From Symbiodinium natans (Eukaryota > Sar > Dinophyceae > Suessiales > Symbiodiniaceae): 64,000 nt of DNA. The DNA is taken from positions 498,355-562,354 of the forward strand of contig CAJNDS010000114.1 in NCBI GenBank assembly GCA_905221605.1, written 5' to 3'. Of this stretch, positions 51,480 to 61,515 are shown in pieces. The translations under genes and the position numbers were made by a program. Below the pieces are notes generated by a model. It was given only the letters and a program-made list of their open reading frames with translations, was not told the DNA's origin and ran no database searches. Every line of letters begins with the position of its first letter. The first letter of the stretch is position 1.

Positions 51480-53900
51480 ATCCAATGAGACAGTGGCCTC
51501 TAGGCTCCGATGCTGGGATTGCTGGGTGACAGTTGAACACGAACTGCCAAGGGTTCGCATCGTTTTCTTTCGCCCTTTTGAGCTAGCATTCTTTGGGAAA
51601 AAGCCGCTATCGTGGCTTGGTCAGCGATTCCTTACAAGCAGGGGGAGGAGGTAAGTGGTGATGGCATATGGCTACGAAGAGGGCTTCTTCCCCGGAGCCA
51701 AACCTGGTGCAATTGAGCGCTAGTTTTGACCATGATAGTCTGTCCCTAAACCCTAAACCCTAAACCCTAAATCCTAAACCCTAAACCGTAAACCCTAAAC
51801 CCCTGCTATGTGGACCTGCCGAGGCCAAAAAGCCCGTTGCCTGAGCCTGCAGCAGCGGAAGTGTGGTGGGGCAGCTCCCGAGCTACCACAAATGAGCACC
51901 CGTAGGGTTTAGTGTTTAGGGTTTAGGGTCCAGGGTTTAGGGTTTGGGTGCATGCGTAGTTGTTCTTCGTCATGATTCGGTATCCTGTGTAGCTCACCCC
52001 CCCTTAAACCCGAAAGTGGCCCGCAGCTCAGTCGCACCCCAACCACATCCTACCTATCCTGTTCCGTGGTTTGGAAAGACTGCCTGAGGGGAGTTTCGGT
52101 GTTTTGGAAGGGACTGCTCGGGGGCCGAGCCAGGGTCTGCGTTCTTGCTATCGTTTGACTGACTTCGCCCCACTGCTTGCAACATGGCTTGTGACTAGTT
52201 GCCTGGACTCTGCGGGGTCTGCGAGATAGAGATATCTAAGCCCTATATCAACCCTATATAGAACTCTATAAGCCCTACATCAAGCCCCATCAAAAAACCC
52301 TATAAACACCCTATATGAAACTCTTTCAATGCTACCCCAGGCCATGTTGTCGGCACCTGACAGGATGTCGCAGGATCCGCCCCTTTTTCTCAAGGCTTGT
52401 AAGCGGCACAGGCTCCTTGCTTCGGGCCAGGTGGGCTCCACATGCCCAGCGGAGCCTTCAAGCCCACGGATCCGTAGACATACATAGTTGGACAGACTTT
52501 GAAGATTCCTTGCCTTTGAGAGGCGGCCAAGTGGCCCCTTAAGCAGCTTCCCAGAGTCCTGCAGAATTTTGAAGTGACTGCTTCAGTGCTTCAGTACTTC
52601 GCCAGAAAACTGAGAGCGGGAAGTCTGCGCAAACGTTCGCTTGTGCATATTCCTGGTGAACCGAGCCATGTTGTGATGTGCCTCAGCGCCGGGAAGCGCC
52701 TGAGCAAACCTTCTCTTGGCTTGAGTGGGTTCTTGTTAGGGAATTTGGTTTAAGCTGTCATACTGGTGTTGTGTATGAAATCATGTAGTTATATTGAGTA
52801 TGTTATGTGGCAGAAAGAACCCAGCTGAATAGTATCAATAAACTGTGTTACAGTGTTTGAAGTGCACGTGGCTGGGAAGTTGCTACTTGATGGGGTGTTC
52901 CCTTGATGAGGGTGACCTCTGTCCTGTGGCACGCATTGTGCATCTGTGCATTGGAATGCCATTGTTCTCCCAGCTGCTGTCACTATTTGCATCCCTATTT
53001 GCCCAGCGCTACCAGTGTCCGCCGCATAGAATCCCTACGCGCGACATTGTTCCGCTGGGCTGAGTGTCAGCATACCAAAAGCATCTCTATGTTGCTTTTC
53101 AGGCTGCCTGCGAAGCCCACGAGCCACTAGCTCACATCTTGGAAGCAGATGCCAGGGCTTAAAGGCTTAAAGCACTCAAACCAATAGGGTTGAGTTCTTA
53201 TCGGATATGAGTGCGGAATCCTGAATGTTTGGTGGCCTCGACAGCCTGGGCGGCAGGTGTTGGCACTGTTAGAACGGGACCGCTAGACGAGCGTCTATCC
53301 GTTCGTGGACAGTGAGCTTTTGCTTCTTTCGTTTTTCGGGCAGTGGGGGATGGGCACGGAAAGCCGCAGACGGGCCCTCACCATGGTCTTCGCAAAGCTT
53401 TCCTTGAAGGCAGACAAGTGGTTGTTTGTTTAGTAGCACTGGGCTTGTATGCAGATGTGGCCCTCTCCTCACTCCAAATTCGCCTGCGTGGGTTGCCGTG
53501 CCAAGGTGGCACGGCCTTCTTGACAGAGTGAGTCGTGAGATATAGCACGCAGGTCAGGAAAAAATCCTGCAGACTGGCTCAGGGGCCCGAAATTCTGTTC
53601 TCATGAGGCCAGTCTCGCTGTGTGTGTGTGTGTGTGTGTGTGCGTGCTGGAGAACAGTGCAATGCCCTCGGGCTTGAAGGCTCTGGCCCACCAACAAAGG
53701 CTCAGCACCCGAGCCATGGAAGTATATACATTGATGTAGAAAATCCTAGGTCATCACCGTAAAGTGTCGTATAGTGTCGTATAGGGTCGTATTGTTTCGC
53801 ATAGTGTCGTAGAGCATAGTTTACAAGAGTATCGTAGAGTCTAGTGGAGTATCGTCTAGCATCAGTATAGCCTGGTCTGCTGGGCTCTAGAAAAAAGAAG
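51480..53900. other. Rest of copy 2 and downstream, no confident gene
   Basis: Matches copy 1 in patches (for example 52875-52920 and 53010-53055). 52210-52320 is rich in CCCTATA/ACCCTATA steps; 53618-53642 is (TG)n; 53750-53860 repeats GTCGTATAGTG-like units. Confidence 0.5.
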
Positions 53901-53925
53901 ATTGTGATTGTTTCTTTTCCTTGGC

Positions 53926-53992
53926 AGGGATTATAACAGGGGGTACTAGAATCCCTATTAAGGACTGCTAGTAGAAGGGCGAACATCCCAAA
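53926..53992. mobile_element. MITE family B, partial (B8)
   Basis: AGGGATTATAACAGGGGGTAC and right end GGGCGAACATCCCAA; left terminus lost. Confidence 0.7.
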
Positions 53993-54081
53993 AGATGAGC
54001 CTAAACCCTAAACCCTAAACCCTAACCCCTAACCCCTAACCCCTAAACCCTAAGCCCTAAACCCTAAACCCTAAACCCTAA

Positions 54082-54190
54082 GACTTCAAGACCGCCTTTA
54101 AGCGAGGTTTGGTGCCGCCGGCGGAGATTCGCCGGCGCTGGCAGACGCTGACGGCGTCTGCAAGAAGCCTGGAAGTCTGCAACGTCCCGA
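54082..54190 (+). CDS. Exon, unknown
   Basis: The frame reads DFKTAFKRGLVPPAEIRRRW, QTLTASARSLEVCNVPKLPD between two CCCTAAA tracts. Coding-like; boundaries uncertain. Confidence 0.42.
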
Positions 54191-54209
54191 AACTTCCTGA
54201 CAAACCTAT

Positions 54210-54391
54210 ACCCCAGACCCTAGACCGTAGACCCTAAACCCTAAACCCTAAACCCTAAACCCTAAACCCTAAACCCTAAAACCCTAAAACCCTAAACCCT
54301 AAAACCCTAAACCCTAAACCCTAAACCCTAAACCCTAAACCCTAAACCCTAAACCCTAAACCCTAAACCCTAAACCCTAAACCCTAAACCC
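54210..54391. repeat. CCCTAAA/CCCTAAAA array
   Basis: About 180 bases with an 8-bp variant block at 54275-54310. Confidence 0.92.
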
Positions 54392-54405
54392 TGGCCTCCC
54401 AGGCC

Positions 54406-54503
54406 GTCTCGTGGTCCCTGGACTGTCTGGCCGCGGCCAGTGACAAGCCCGGGATCTACGACCAGGCACTACAGATGCTGCCGGCGCCCCAGTGTTTCAG
54501 GGT
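54406..54503 (+). CDS. Exon, unknown
   Basis: Acceptor CCTCCCAG; AVSWSLDCLAAASDKPGIYD, QALQMLPAPQCF; donor near TTTCAG. Likely the same gene as 54082-54190. Confidence 0.45.
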
Positions 54504-54678
54504 TCAGGGCCATCAAGGTGGGGGTTCAGGGTTCTTACGGTTTCAGGGTTGTAGGGTTTTTAGGGTTTAGGGTTTTTTGGGGACTGGGGTTTAGGGATTC
54601 GGGTTTATTTAGGGTGAAGGGTGTTAGCCAGAGTTCTGTGTTGTATCCGCGTGACAGCGACAGGTGTTCTGCTCAGGT

Positions 54679-54751
54679 GACGCAAGGTGTAGATTCCCTA
54701 GAGTGCGGACGCTGGCAACGTTCATGGGACGGGGGGTCACGGCTTGGTGAG
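54679..54751 (+). CDS. Exon, unknown
   Basis: Acceptor CTGCTCAG; VTQGVDSLECGRWQRSWDGG, SRL; donor CTTG|GTGAGG. Confidence 0.38.
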
Positions 54752-54768
54752 GATAGAAACAATAACGC

Positions 54769-55005
54769 TTGAGACGCATCGAGATCAGCATTCTGCCACA
54801 AACAGATCGTTGCCGGCATGCTGCAGAGTTTCTGCGCTTAGATGCTCCATGTGATACTCTAACAGTCGAGAGAGAGAGAGAGAGAGAGTCCTTCTACTGT
54901 GTGACTGTTATCTACTTGACCAGCAAGTCGCCAGCAAGTTATCATGCAGATCTTGTTGTAATTGTTCCAAATGTATGTGGTGAGTTCTCAAAAAGCATGT
55001 GTTGA
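54769..55005 (+). CDS. Open frame with (GA)n, unknown
   Basis: RRIEISILPQTDRCRHAAEF, LRLDAPCDTLTVE, then a (GA)n run giving ERERE, then VIYLTSKSPASYHADLVVIV. The first part looks like coding; the microsatellite weakens the whole. Confidence 0.3.
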   Translation: MRRIEISILPQTDRCRHAAEFLRLDAPCDTLTVERERERESFYCVTVIYLTSKSPASYHADLVVIVPNVCGEFSKSMC

Positions 55006-55295
55006 TGTTTTTTTAATAGAAGCGCACACGAACCATGATCTATGTCAACTTATATGCCTTCGTCATGAGGCGGCCCCCCCAAGTGCAGCTCCTTTTACCC
55101 CACTGTGGGCGCTAGCATAGCGCCAGCTGGGCGCGAGCATGAATCTTAGAAGTGTTGGGTATGCCTGGGCCGAGACAAAAGGTATGCATGCAGGCATATT
55201 ATGGCCACAAGATCCCCAAGCTAGCGCTGTGGCATGGACGGCTGCCTATGGGAAGAACCGCAGCAGCAGAACCATGGCGTCCAGGATCTGCTCAA

Positions 55296-55404
55296 CCCAG
55301 AGACTCCAAAACCCCTTAATTAAGGAATATACCTTAAATCATATTAGGGTTCCTACTATAATTTAAGGTATATAGCTTAATTAAGGGGTTTTGGAGTCTC
55401 TGGG
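55296..55404. mobile_element. MITE family A (A8)
   Basis: CCCAGAGACTCC to GGAGTCTCTGGG, AA on both sides. The segment before it reads WTAAYGKNRSSRTMAS and could use CCAG|GATCTG as a GA donor. Confidence 0.92.
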
Positions 55405-55434
55405 AAGCAAAGGCCGCAGCGTAGCTTCAGCCAT

Positions 55435-55472
55435 GCTGAGAATGCTCTGCGAAGCGCGGTGCTGGCGCATTC
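55435..55472 (+). CDS. Short exon between MITEs A8 and A9
   Basis: Acceptor GTAGCTTCAG; HAENALRSAVLAHSQD is read up to A9. Donor unclear. Confidence 0.3.
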
Positions 55473-55579
55473 CCAAGACTCCAAAACTCCTTAATTAAGC
55501 AATATACCTTAAATTCTAGTAGGAACCCTAATATGATTTAAGGTATATTCCTTAATTAAGGGGTTTTGGAGTCCCTGGG
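55472..55579. mobile_element. MITE family A (A9)
   Basis: CCCAAGACTCCAAAACTCC to GGTTTTGGAGTCCCTGGG, TT on both sides. A short exon (55592-55617, FERRYVNE, donor AAG|GTAAGC) follows. Confidence 0.9.
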
Positions 55580-55619
55580 TTTTTGTATCAGCTTTGAACG
55601 GCGTTATGTCAATGAAGGT

Positions 55620-56670
55620 AAGCATGCGAAAACTTTCAGGCGGCTACTACACTTTTTGTCAGTATCTGTTGCACTTTCCCCATCACAACTTGCAGAGACA
55701 CAGCATTTTTCTTTATACAAAGTGTGTGTGGTCTGTATTTGCTTAGAGGGCTGTCCAAGTCAAAAGCGTGCCAGCAAGGTTTGCTTTCGGAAGCTTGCGA
55801 CACACATGCGCATGAGAAACCTTGAACACTGATGCTCAACTCTGGAAGCTTGAGCCTTTGATGGCTTCGATTCTTTTTCGAGGCCCTTGTTTTAGCAAAA
55901 GTGAGGATCTCCAAGGGGTCGTCCGCCAACGGCAGGCGTCGGAATCAACGTTGGGCATGTGGATTGCTAAACCCTAAACCCTAAACCCTAAACCCTAAAC
56001 CCTAAACCCTAAACCCTAAACCCTAAACCCTAAACCCTAAGCCCTAAGCCCTAAGCCCTAAGCCCTAAGCCCTAAGCCCTAAGCCCTAAGCCCTAAACCC
56101 AGGCCCACCCAAGATCAAGGTTTGGTCCTCAAACCCAACGAGCCTTTAACCCGTGAGCCCCTGACGCTCGATGCTTCTGAATGCTGGGGAGCAGTAAGGT
56201 GAATTAGGGTTTAGGATTTAGGATTTGGGGTTTAGGGTTTAGGGTTTAGAACGATAGCAGCAGCTGCACAGCCGCGACGCAGCAATCGTGATGTTTTTTG
56301 CCGCCGGCTCTGAGGTGCACTGCGGAGATACTCACCAGAACTGAAGTGGCGGTGCGCCCGCTGCACTAGACTGCAATCACTAGTTCAGGGTTTAGGGTTT
56401 AGGGCTTAATTTGGGTTTGGGGTTTAGGGTTTAGGGTTCAGGGATGTTTAAGGTTTGGGGATGCTTAGGGTTTTGGGTTTAAGGTTTACGGGTTGTGCGC
56501 AATGGGTTATGGCTCCAAACCTCCGGCTCCCAAATTGCAGGGTTTAGGGTTTAGGGTTTAGGATTTAGGGTTTAGGGTTTAGGGTTTAGGGTTTAGGGGA
56601 AGTCCGTGGCGCTCGTCGGCCACGGGAAGGTTCCCAGCGCAGGGCCCCGTGAGCGTGAAGCAAGAAGCCA
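55620..56670. other. Mostly intron-like, no confident gene
   Basis: 55969-56101 is telomere-like with a CCCTAAG variant block at 56036-56095. A short frame LRCTAEILTRTEVAVRPLH lies near 56310-56370. Confidence 0.4.
56036..56095. repeat. CCCTAAG variant array
   Basis: About eight clean CCCTAAG units follow directly on a CCCTAAA array. Confidence 0.95.
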
Positions 56671-56674
56671 AGCC

Positions 56675-56765
56675 TACTTGGAGGTTCAGGGTGCCCAAGT
56701 TAAAGTGTAGGTATCACCCACCCTAAATTAATAGGGTTCTAGTTGGGTTATGGGTGCAGTTCTAC
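56675..56765. mobile_element. MITE family C, right end lost (C6)
   Basis: TACTTGGAGGTTCAGGGTGC with partly matching inner arms; the right terminus runs into a CA repeat. Confidence 0.6.
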
Positions 56766-56862
56766 ACACACACACCAGGTGGTAAGCAACGAGTTCCTCA
56801 TATATGCGCTACTTGATGGTAAACCCTTGGAGTATCCGTGAAACTTCAAGTGTCGCATGCAG

Positions 56863-57135
56863 TTGAGGGCCTACAGGAACGCCGGGGCCGAGAGGCGGTT
56901 CCGCCCATGGAGCAAGAAGGTTCCACCCAAAGACTCCAAAACCCCTTAACTAAGCAATATACCTTAAGTTCTAGTAGGAACCCTAATATGATTTAAGGTA
57001 TACTCCTTAATTAAGCAATATACCTTAAATTCTAGTAGGAACCCTACTATGATTTAAGGCATATTCCTTAAGGGGTTTTGGAGTCCCTGGGCACTCTCCA
57101 CCAGCCCTCGGGGCCCGGAAGCGCCCTGTTTGGGG
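56863..57135 (+). CDS. Two exons around a MITE-filled intron, unknown
   Basis: Exon 56863-56919 (acceptor CGCATGCAG) reads LRAYRNAGAERRFRPWSKK. The donor is AAG|GTTCCA and the acceptor CTCTCCACCAG at 57104; the next exon reads PSGPGSALFGG. Of the 185-base intron, 166 bases are MITE A10. Unknown basic protein. Confidence 0.45.
56926..57091. mobile_element. MITE family A with internal duplication (A10)
   Basis: CCCAAAGACTCC to GGAGTCCCTGGG, CA on both sides. The core AAGCAATATACCTTAA...GATTTAAGG is present twice. Confidence 0.9.
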
Positions 57136-57220
57136 GATTGCTAGAATAGGGATTGCCGTATTTTAGGGGGTATCTCAGGGGAACGCCCCCCCCCCCCCCG
57201 CCTTACGTTTCGAAAGGCCC
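57131..57220. mobile_element. MITE family D (D11)
   Basis: TGGGGGATTGCTAGAATAGGG at the left; CGTTTCGAAAGGCCCCTCC at the right; a C run at 57186-57199. Confidence 0.65.
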
Positions 57221-57503
57221 CTCCAAGCCCACCCTAAACCCTAAACCCTAAACCCTAAACCCTAAACCCTAAACCCTAAACCCTAAACCCTAAACCCTAA
57301 ACCCTAAACCCTAAACCCTAAACCCTAAACGCTCAAAGGAGACCTTTGGGGCAAAAGGGATGCCCTCCCGCACCTTCCTCCGGGCGCTGAGCCTGGCAGG
57401 CTTGGGGGCTTTTTAGGCTTGGGGTTCCGGTTTGGAGTTTAGGGTTTAGGGTTTAGGGTTTAGGGTTTATAGAAATTGTACATATAGGGTTTGGGTCCCA
57501 ATA

Positions 57504-57566
57504 ACGTTTTGACCGAAACGTTTTTGACCGAAACGTTTTTGACCGAAAGTTTTGACCGAAACGTTT
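57504..57566. repeat. TTTTGACCGAAACG tandem repeat
   Basis: Four to five copies of a 14-15 bp unit. Confidence 0.92.
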
Positions 57567-57596
57567 TGGTTTTTTTCGAACTATTGTTTTTTTTTT

Positions 57597-57665
57597 GGGC
57601 GGGGGGGGGGGGGGGGGTGTCTGTGGGGGGGAGATCTGGAGGGGAGGTTGGGGGGGGGGGTTGAG
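57597..57665. repeat. G-rich low-complexity tract
   Basis: Long G runs; glycine/proline frames over it are artefacts. Confidence 0.9.
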
Positions 57666-58227
57666 GGGGGAAAAGCTGGGGCAGGAGGTTTAAGTAAGTT
57701 GAGCAGCAATTGGCCTAACAGAGCCAGCTTCTGTTTAGACAAAGAAATTAAGAATGATACCACAATACAATTTCTATCTATTTTGTCTTGAGGGTTTCGG
57801 GTTTAGGGCATAGGGTCTAGGGTTGGCAGTTTGAGGCTGAAGCTTACAGGTGTTCTGTTAAGTTTAGAGGGTCTAGTTGTTTTTTTTAGCAGTTGAGGGT
57901 CTGTATTAAGCTTGCGCGGCTTAGGGTATGGGAGTTTGGCAGCGATTCCGTGCAGCACTTCGTGAATTCCCCAGCCATCACGTCGGGCTCCAGGGAGTTT
58001 GCCTTTAGCTTTGTGACTTTAAGGTTTAGAGTTTAGGGTTTAGGGTGTAGGGTTTATGGGGTTTAAGGCAGAGGAGCCATGGGCTCGAATGTAAGCCGAG
58101 GGCTCAAGCAACTACTCACCCGAGGATTATCACTTTACAAGTTTTTGGAGGTTCCTCGGACTCATAATATGAAGGGAGCCTGAAAGTTAAGCTTTTATTA
58201 AACCCTAAACCCTCAACCCTAAACCCT

Positions 58228-58372
58228 AAATCCTACTTTCTTGGGGTCCGGGTCCCTTATAAAACAAATCCTACCTTCTTGGGGTCCCTGAAAGAAATCC
58301 TACCTTATTGGGCTCCCTTATTGAAAAAATCCTACCTTATTGAGGTCCCTTATGTTCAAAAATCCTACTCTG
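58228..58372. repeat. Tandem repeat derived from a family D MITE core
   Basis: AAATCCTACCTTATTGGGGT followed by CCCTTAT recurs five times. The unit matches the AGGATTCCCTTA/TAAGGACCCCAA core of family D in inverse orientation. Confidence 0.8.
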
Positions 58373-58389
58373 CGTTGGGGCTTCGATTA

Positions 58390-58546
58390 GAGGTGATTTT
58401 CGTATTCCCACATATCTGGGCGGGGAACGGCCGCGAAGACGCTTTGACGAACCGACGTGGCAGGGAGGGCTTCTGGGGGCCCTCGCGCGCGAGTCGTGGA
58501 GCTCCGCCCCGAACCATGGCCGTGGGGGCGGGATGTGGGGGTTTCC
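58390..58546 (+). CDS. Exon-like frame ending at MITE D12
   Basis: EVIFVFPHIWAGNGREDALT, NRRGREGFWGPSRASRGAPP up to GGGG|GTTTCC, a possible donor at the MITE edge. A minus frame (VRQSVFAAVPRPDMWEYENH) is also open, so the strand is uncertain. Confidence 0.3.
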
Positions 58547-58635
58547 GAGAATAGGTCTTTTTTGGGGGGGGATTCCGACAATCAGGATTAGAGCGTTTGG
58601 GGGTACATCCGGGTACCCCTATTTTGGGAAATGCC
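58547..58635. mobile_element. MITE family D (D12)
   Basis: GGGGGTTTCCGAGAATAGG at the left; GGGTACCCCTATTTTGGGAA at the right. Confidence 0.75.
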
Positions 58636-58652
58636 CATTGTATGGAGCTTGC

Positions 58653-58975
58653 AGAGCGAGGAGACTGAAGGCAACGCGGCAACGCTCCCGACAACAGCTC
58701 CAGGATTGCCTCAGCAGGGTGGTGTTGGGTTTAGGGTTTAGGGTTTGGGGTTTAGGGTTTAGGGTTTCGGGTTCCACGCTTGGAGGAGCATGTCCAATGC
58801 TCCCGACGTCCAAGATCAAAGGGGGGGACCCAAGGCTACAGGGGGACCTTCTGCGGCCACCCTCTACCACAGTCTTGCGGCTCGAGCCGCGATGCCAAGC
58901 GTTGTTTGCCCGTCGGTCTTCACGCTTCCCTGAGAAGCAGGAGACCGGCAGTTGCGTGGGCTTCATGGTGATTGT
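58653..58975 (+). CDS. Exon-like frames, unknown
   Basis: After CTTGCAG (58652) the frame SEETEGNAATLPTTAPGLPQ runs to a TTTAGGG tract. A second segment reads LQGDLLRPPSTTVLRLEPRC and QALFARRSSRFPEKQETGSC at about 58835-58970. Confidence 0.3.
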
Positions 58976-59131
58976 CCCATCGACATTTGTCTTGAGACAT
59001 GCATCTTCTTCGATGCCAAAACCCCAAATCCTAAACCCTAAACCCTAAACCCTAAACCCTAAACTCAAAGCCCTAAACCCTAAGCCCTATTCCCTAGGCC
59101 CGAAGCCCCTAAACCCTGCATGTGAGCGCAG

Positions 59132-59184
59132 CATGCGAAGGCTTGGGAGCCTACTACCAGCAGAGGGGCAAGCCTCGGGCCGCG
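59132..59184 (+). CDS. Exon, unknown
   Basis: Acceptor GAGCGCAG, frame CEGLGAYYQQRGKPRAA, strong donor GCG|GTACGT. Confidence 0.45.
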
Positions 59185-59286
59185 GTACGTTTCCTGGAAC
59201 AGGTCCCGTTGCTTTCAGATGGGTTGCTTTGAAATCGGCATTTTCCCAAAAAAGGGGAGGGTTTGGGGTTTAGGGTTTAGGGTTTA

Positions 59287-59378
59287 GGGGTACCCCTTTT
59301 ATACACCAAATAGAATGGAATCCCCTTCAAGGGTCCCCCAGAAAGGGTACTGTAGTAGGGGTACCCCATATCGGGCAG
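59287..59378. mobile_element. MITE family D fused to a telomere-like tract (D14)
   Basis: TTTAGGGGTACCCCTTTTATA at the junction; GGGTACTGTAGTAGGGGTACC at the right. Confidence 0.65.
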
Positions 59379-59547
59379 GGTTTTTTTTGGGGGGGTTTTG
59401 GGGGGGCTGGGGGCTTTGGGGACTGTTTAGGCCTGCAGTGTCTAGGGCTCTGAGCCGCTGAGGGCTTCTGGGGGCTGGGTTCTTTGAAGGTTTGAGGTTT
59501 TCGGGTTTCGAGGGTCGAGTGCGAGAGGGAATGACTTCCTGTTCGGC

Positions 59548-59651
59548 CCTTTGAAGCACGTCGGGTTTAAGGTTGCCATTGTGCAATGCACCGTGCCCTT
59601 GAGTCACTTGGCCAGTCACCCCAAGTGGTGCAAATACCCTTGCCGGTGAAA
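59548..59651 (+). CDS. Possible terminal exon, unknown
   Basis: LFGPLKHVGFKVAIVQCTVP, LSHLASHPKWCKYPCR and stop. A minus frame (VTGQVTQGHGALHNGNLKPD) is also open. Two 50-base direct repeats (AGAACCCTTTGTG) follow at 59652-59750. Confidence 0.3.
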
Positions 59652-59719
59652 TAGAACCCTTTGTGCAAAGGATGGGCCCAGAAGTAGAACAATTCAGTGT
59701 AGAACCCTTTGTGAAAAGG

Positions 59720-60214
59720 GCGGCCCATAAGTAGAAGAATTCAGTAGTACTTCCGTACGTCTAGGCTGTCGGCGGGCAAGCCAAGTTTGCGCACCCAGCT
59801 GTGCTGCTGAACCTCTGCTGGGCCCTGAGTACGACGTCTGTGCTTGAAGGTTCAGGGGTACGTACTCCTCAGTACGGTTGTAGAACTGGATCTGCCCACC
59901 CTTTGCCAGGGTTGAGTGGATCACTTGCATCATCCGTGACTAAACCCTAAACCCTAAACCCCCTAACCCGAAACCCTAAACGGCCCAACCTGGGTGGAGA
60001 CTCTACGTCGCAGCTCTGGAGGGGGAGGAGAAGCAACTGCCGCGCGACACTTTTCACGTCCCCCCATCCCCTCTTACTTGGGGGAATTTCTGCTCCACGG
60101 ATGGAAAGTGCACGGACACCATTTCTCTCAGCCTTTTCAACCTTGCTGGTGAAGAGGAGATGCATCATCATAGGATCAATATCCATGGTGATGGCCCTTG
60201 CAGATGTTCGCATG
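59720..60214 (-). CDS. Minus-strand two-exon gene, unknown
   Basis: On the complement, 60214-59985 reads MRTSARAITMDIDPMMMHLL, FTSKVEKAERNGVRALSIRG and SVARQLLLLPLQSCDVESPP. A telomere-like tract follows, and then 59930-59760 reads VIHSTLAKGGQIQFYNRTEE, YVPLNLQAQTSYSGPSRGSA. Strong coding character on this strand; no family recognised. Confidence 0.48.
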
Positions 60215-60240
60215 TTCCGCTGTCAGTCTGTGCTGGTGTA

Positions 60241-60402
60241 CAACGAGGTTCATGGTATTTGTTAACCAATTATTAACCAATTACAACTGTACTTATATCT
60301 GTACTTATAACCCAATTAAGGCACTTAAGGGGCTTCAAAGTGGGTTATAAGTACAGTTGTGGTTAAAAAGTGCCCTCAACCCTGAACCCTAAACCCTAAA
60401 CC

Positions 60403-60497
<95 letters not shown>

Positions 60498-60566
60498 ACC
60501 CTAAACCCTAAACCCTAAACCCTAAACCCTAAACCCTAAACCCTACCTTTTGAACCTCCAAGTATA
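60241..60566. mobile_element. MITE family C (C7), interrupted by a telomere-like tract
   Basis: Left arm GAGGTTCATGGTATTTGTTAA and inner arm ACAACTGTACTTATA are matched by TATAAGTACAGTTGT and, after the tract at 60380-60545, by TTTTGAACCTCCAAGTA. The tract breaks the right terminal repeat. Confidence 0.9.
60380..60545. repeat. CCCTCAA/CCCTAAA tract inside MITE C7
   Basis: About 15 clean CCCTCAA units between CCCTAAA blocks, the only such variant array in the window. Confidence 0.95.
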
Positions 60567-60567
60567 G

Positions 60568-60634
60568 TGGTGCTGGAGGCAGCTCCCATCTGCAACTGCG
60601 CGAGCCCGGGCGGGCCCTGTCCTACCTGTGCCAG
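60568..60634 (+). CDS. Exon starting at the MITE C7 edge
   Basis: After AAGTATAG the frame reads GAGGSSHLQLREPGRALSYL, CQ and ends at donor CAG|GTGCGG. Confidence 0.42.
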
Positions 60635-60794
60635 GTGCGGTGTAGGGTTGGGATGTTCCCCCGTGTTTGGGGTTTAGGGTTTAGGGCTTAGGGTTACGGT
60701 GACGTTTTTTAAATAAGTGGAGGGCGGCCAACCAGCAACGGCCAGGGGGGTAGTATAAAAGACCAGTTTAAATCCGCATGTTTTCGTGTTTATG

Positions 60795-61515
60795 CACTAG
60801 CCCCCTCCAGCCAAGCCCCCCTCCAGCCCCCCCTCCAGCCAAACCCAACCCTTCCTCCGAACCCCCTCTCCGGCCCCTTGCCAAGCCCCCTCCAGCCAAC
60901 ACCCCACCCCCTCCAAACCCCCTCCAGCCAACCGCCCACCCCCTCTCCAGCCAACCCCCACCCTCTCCACCCTTGCCCCTCCCACCAAACCCCCCCTCCA
61001 GCCAAGCCCGTCAACCACCCAGCACCCCCCCAACCCCTCCAAACAAACCCCCCCCTTCCACCCCCCTCCCCCCTCTCTCAGCTAACACCCCCCCCCCCCC
61101 CCTCCAGCCAACCCCCCTTCCACCAAACCCCCAGCTCCCTCCACCCCCCCGTCCGCCAACCCCCCCCTCCGCCCACCACCCTCCAGCACCCTTCCCCCAC
61201 CTTCCCACCCCCGCACCCCAACAACCCCCCCCTCCAGCCAAACCCGACCCCCTCCAGCCAAACCCCCCCTCCAGCACCCCTCCCATCCACCCCCCTCCTC
61301 CAGCCACACCCCCCCCTCCAGCCAAACCCCCTTCTGGGGTTTTCGGGCTTAGCACCCCCCCCCTCCAGCCAACCAGCCAACCCACCCCCTCCACCCAGCC
61401 AACAACCGCCAACCCCCCTCCAGCCAAACCCGACCCACCCCTCCCCCCTCCAGCCAACCCCCCCTCCTCCAGCCAACACCCCCCCCTCCAGCCAAACCCC
61501 ACCCTTCCTGTTCTG
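60795..61515. repeat. C-rich minisatellite (CCCCCTCCAGCCAA)n
   Basis: Dozens of degenerate units of 12-20 bp built on CCCCTCCAGCCAA(A/C). All long Pro- or Gly-rich frames are artefacts. Confidence 0.95.

Larger units (their letters stand above)
46090..53540. repeat. Segmental duplication block 2, copy 2
   Basis: Counterpart of 27170-37110. It carries MITEs A5, A6, A7 and I1 that copy 1 lacks, and lacks E3, C3, D7, the ISXO2-like insertion and several telomere-like tracts of copy 1. Confidence 0.88.
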
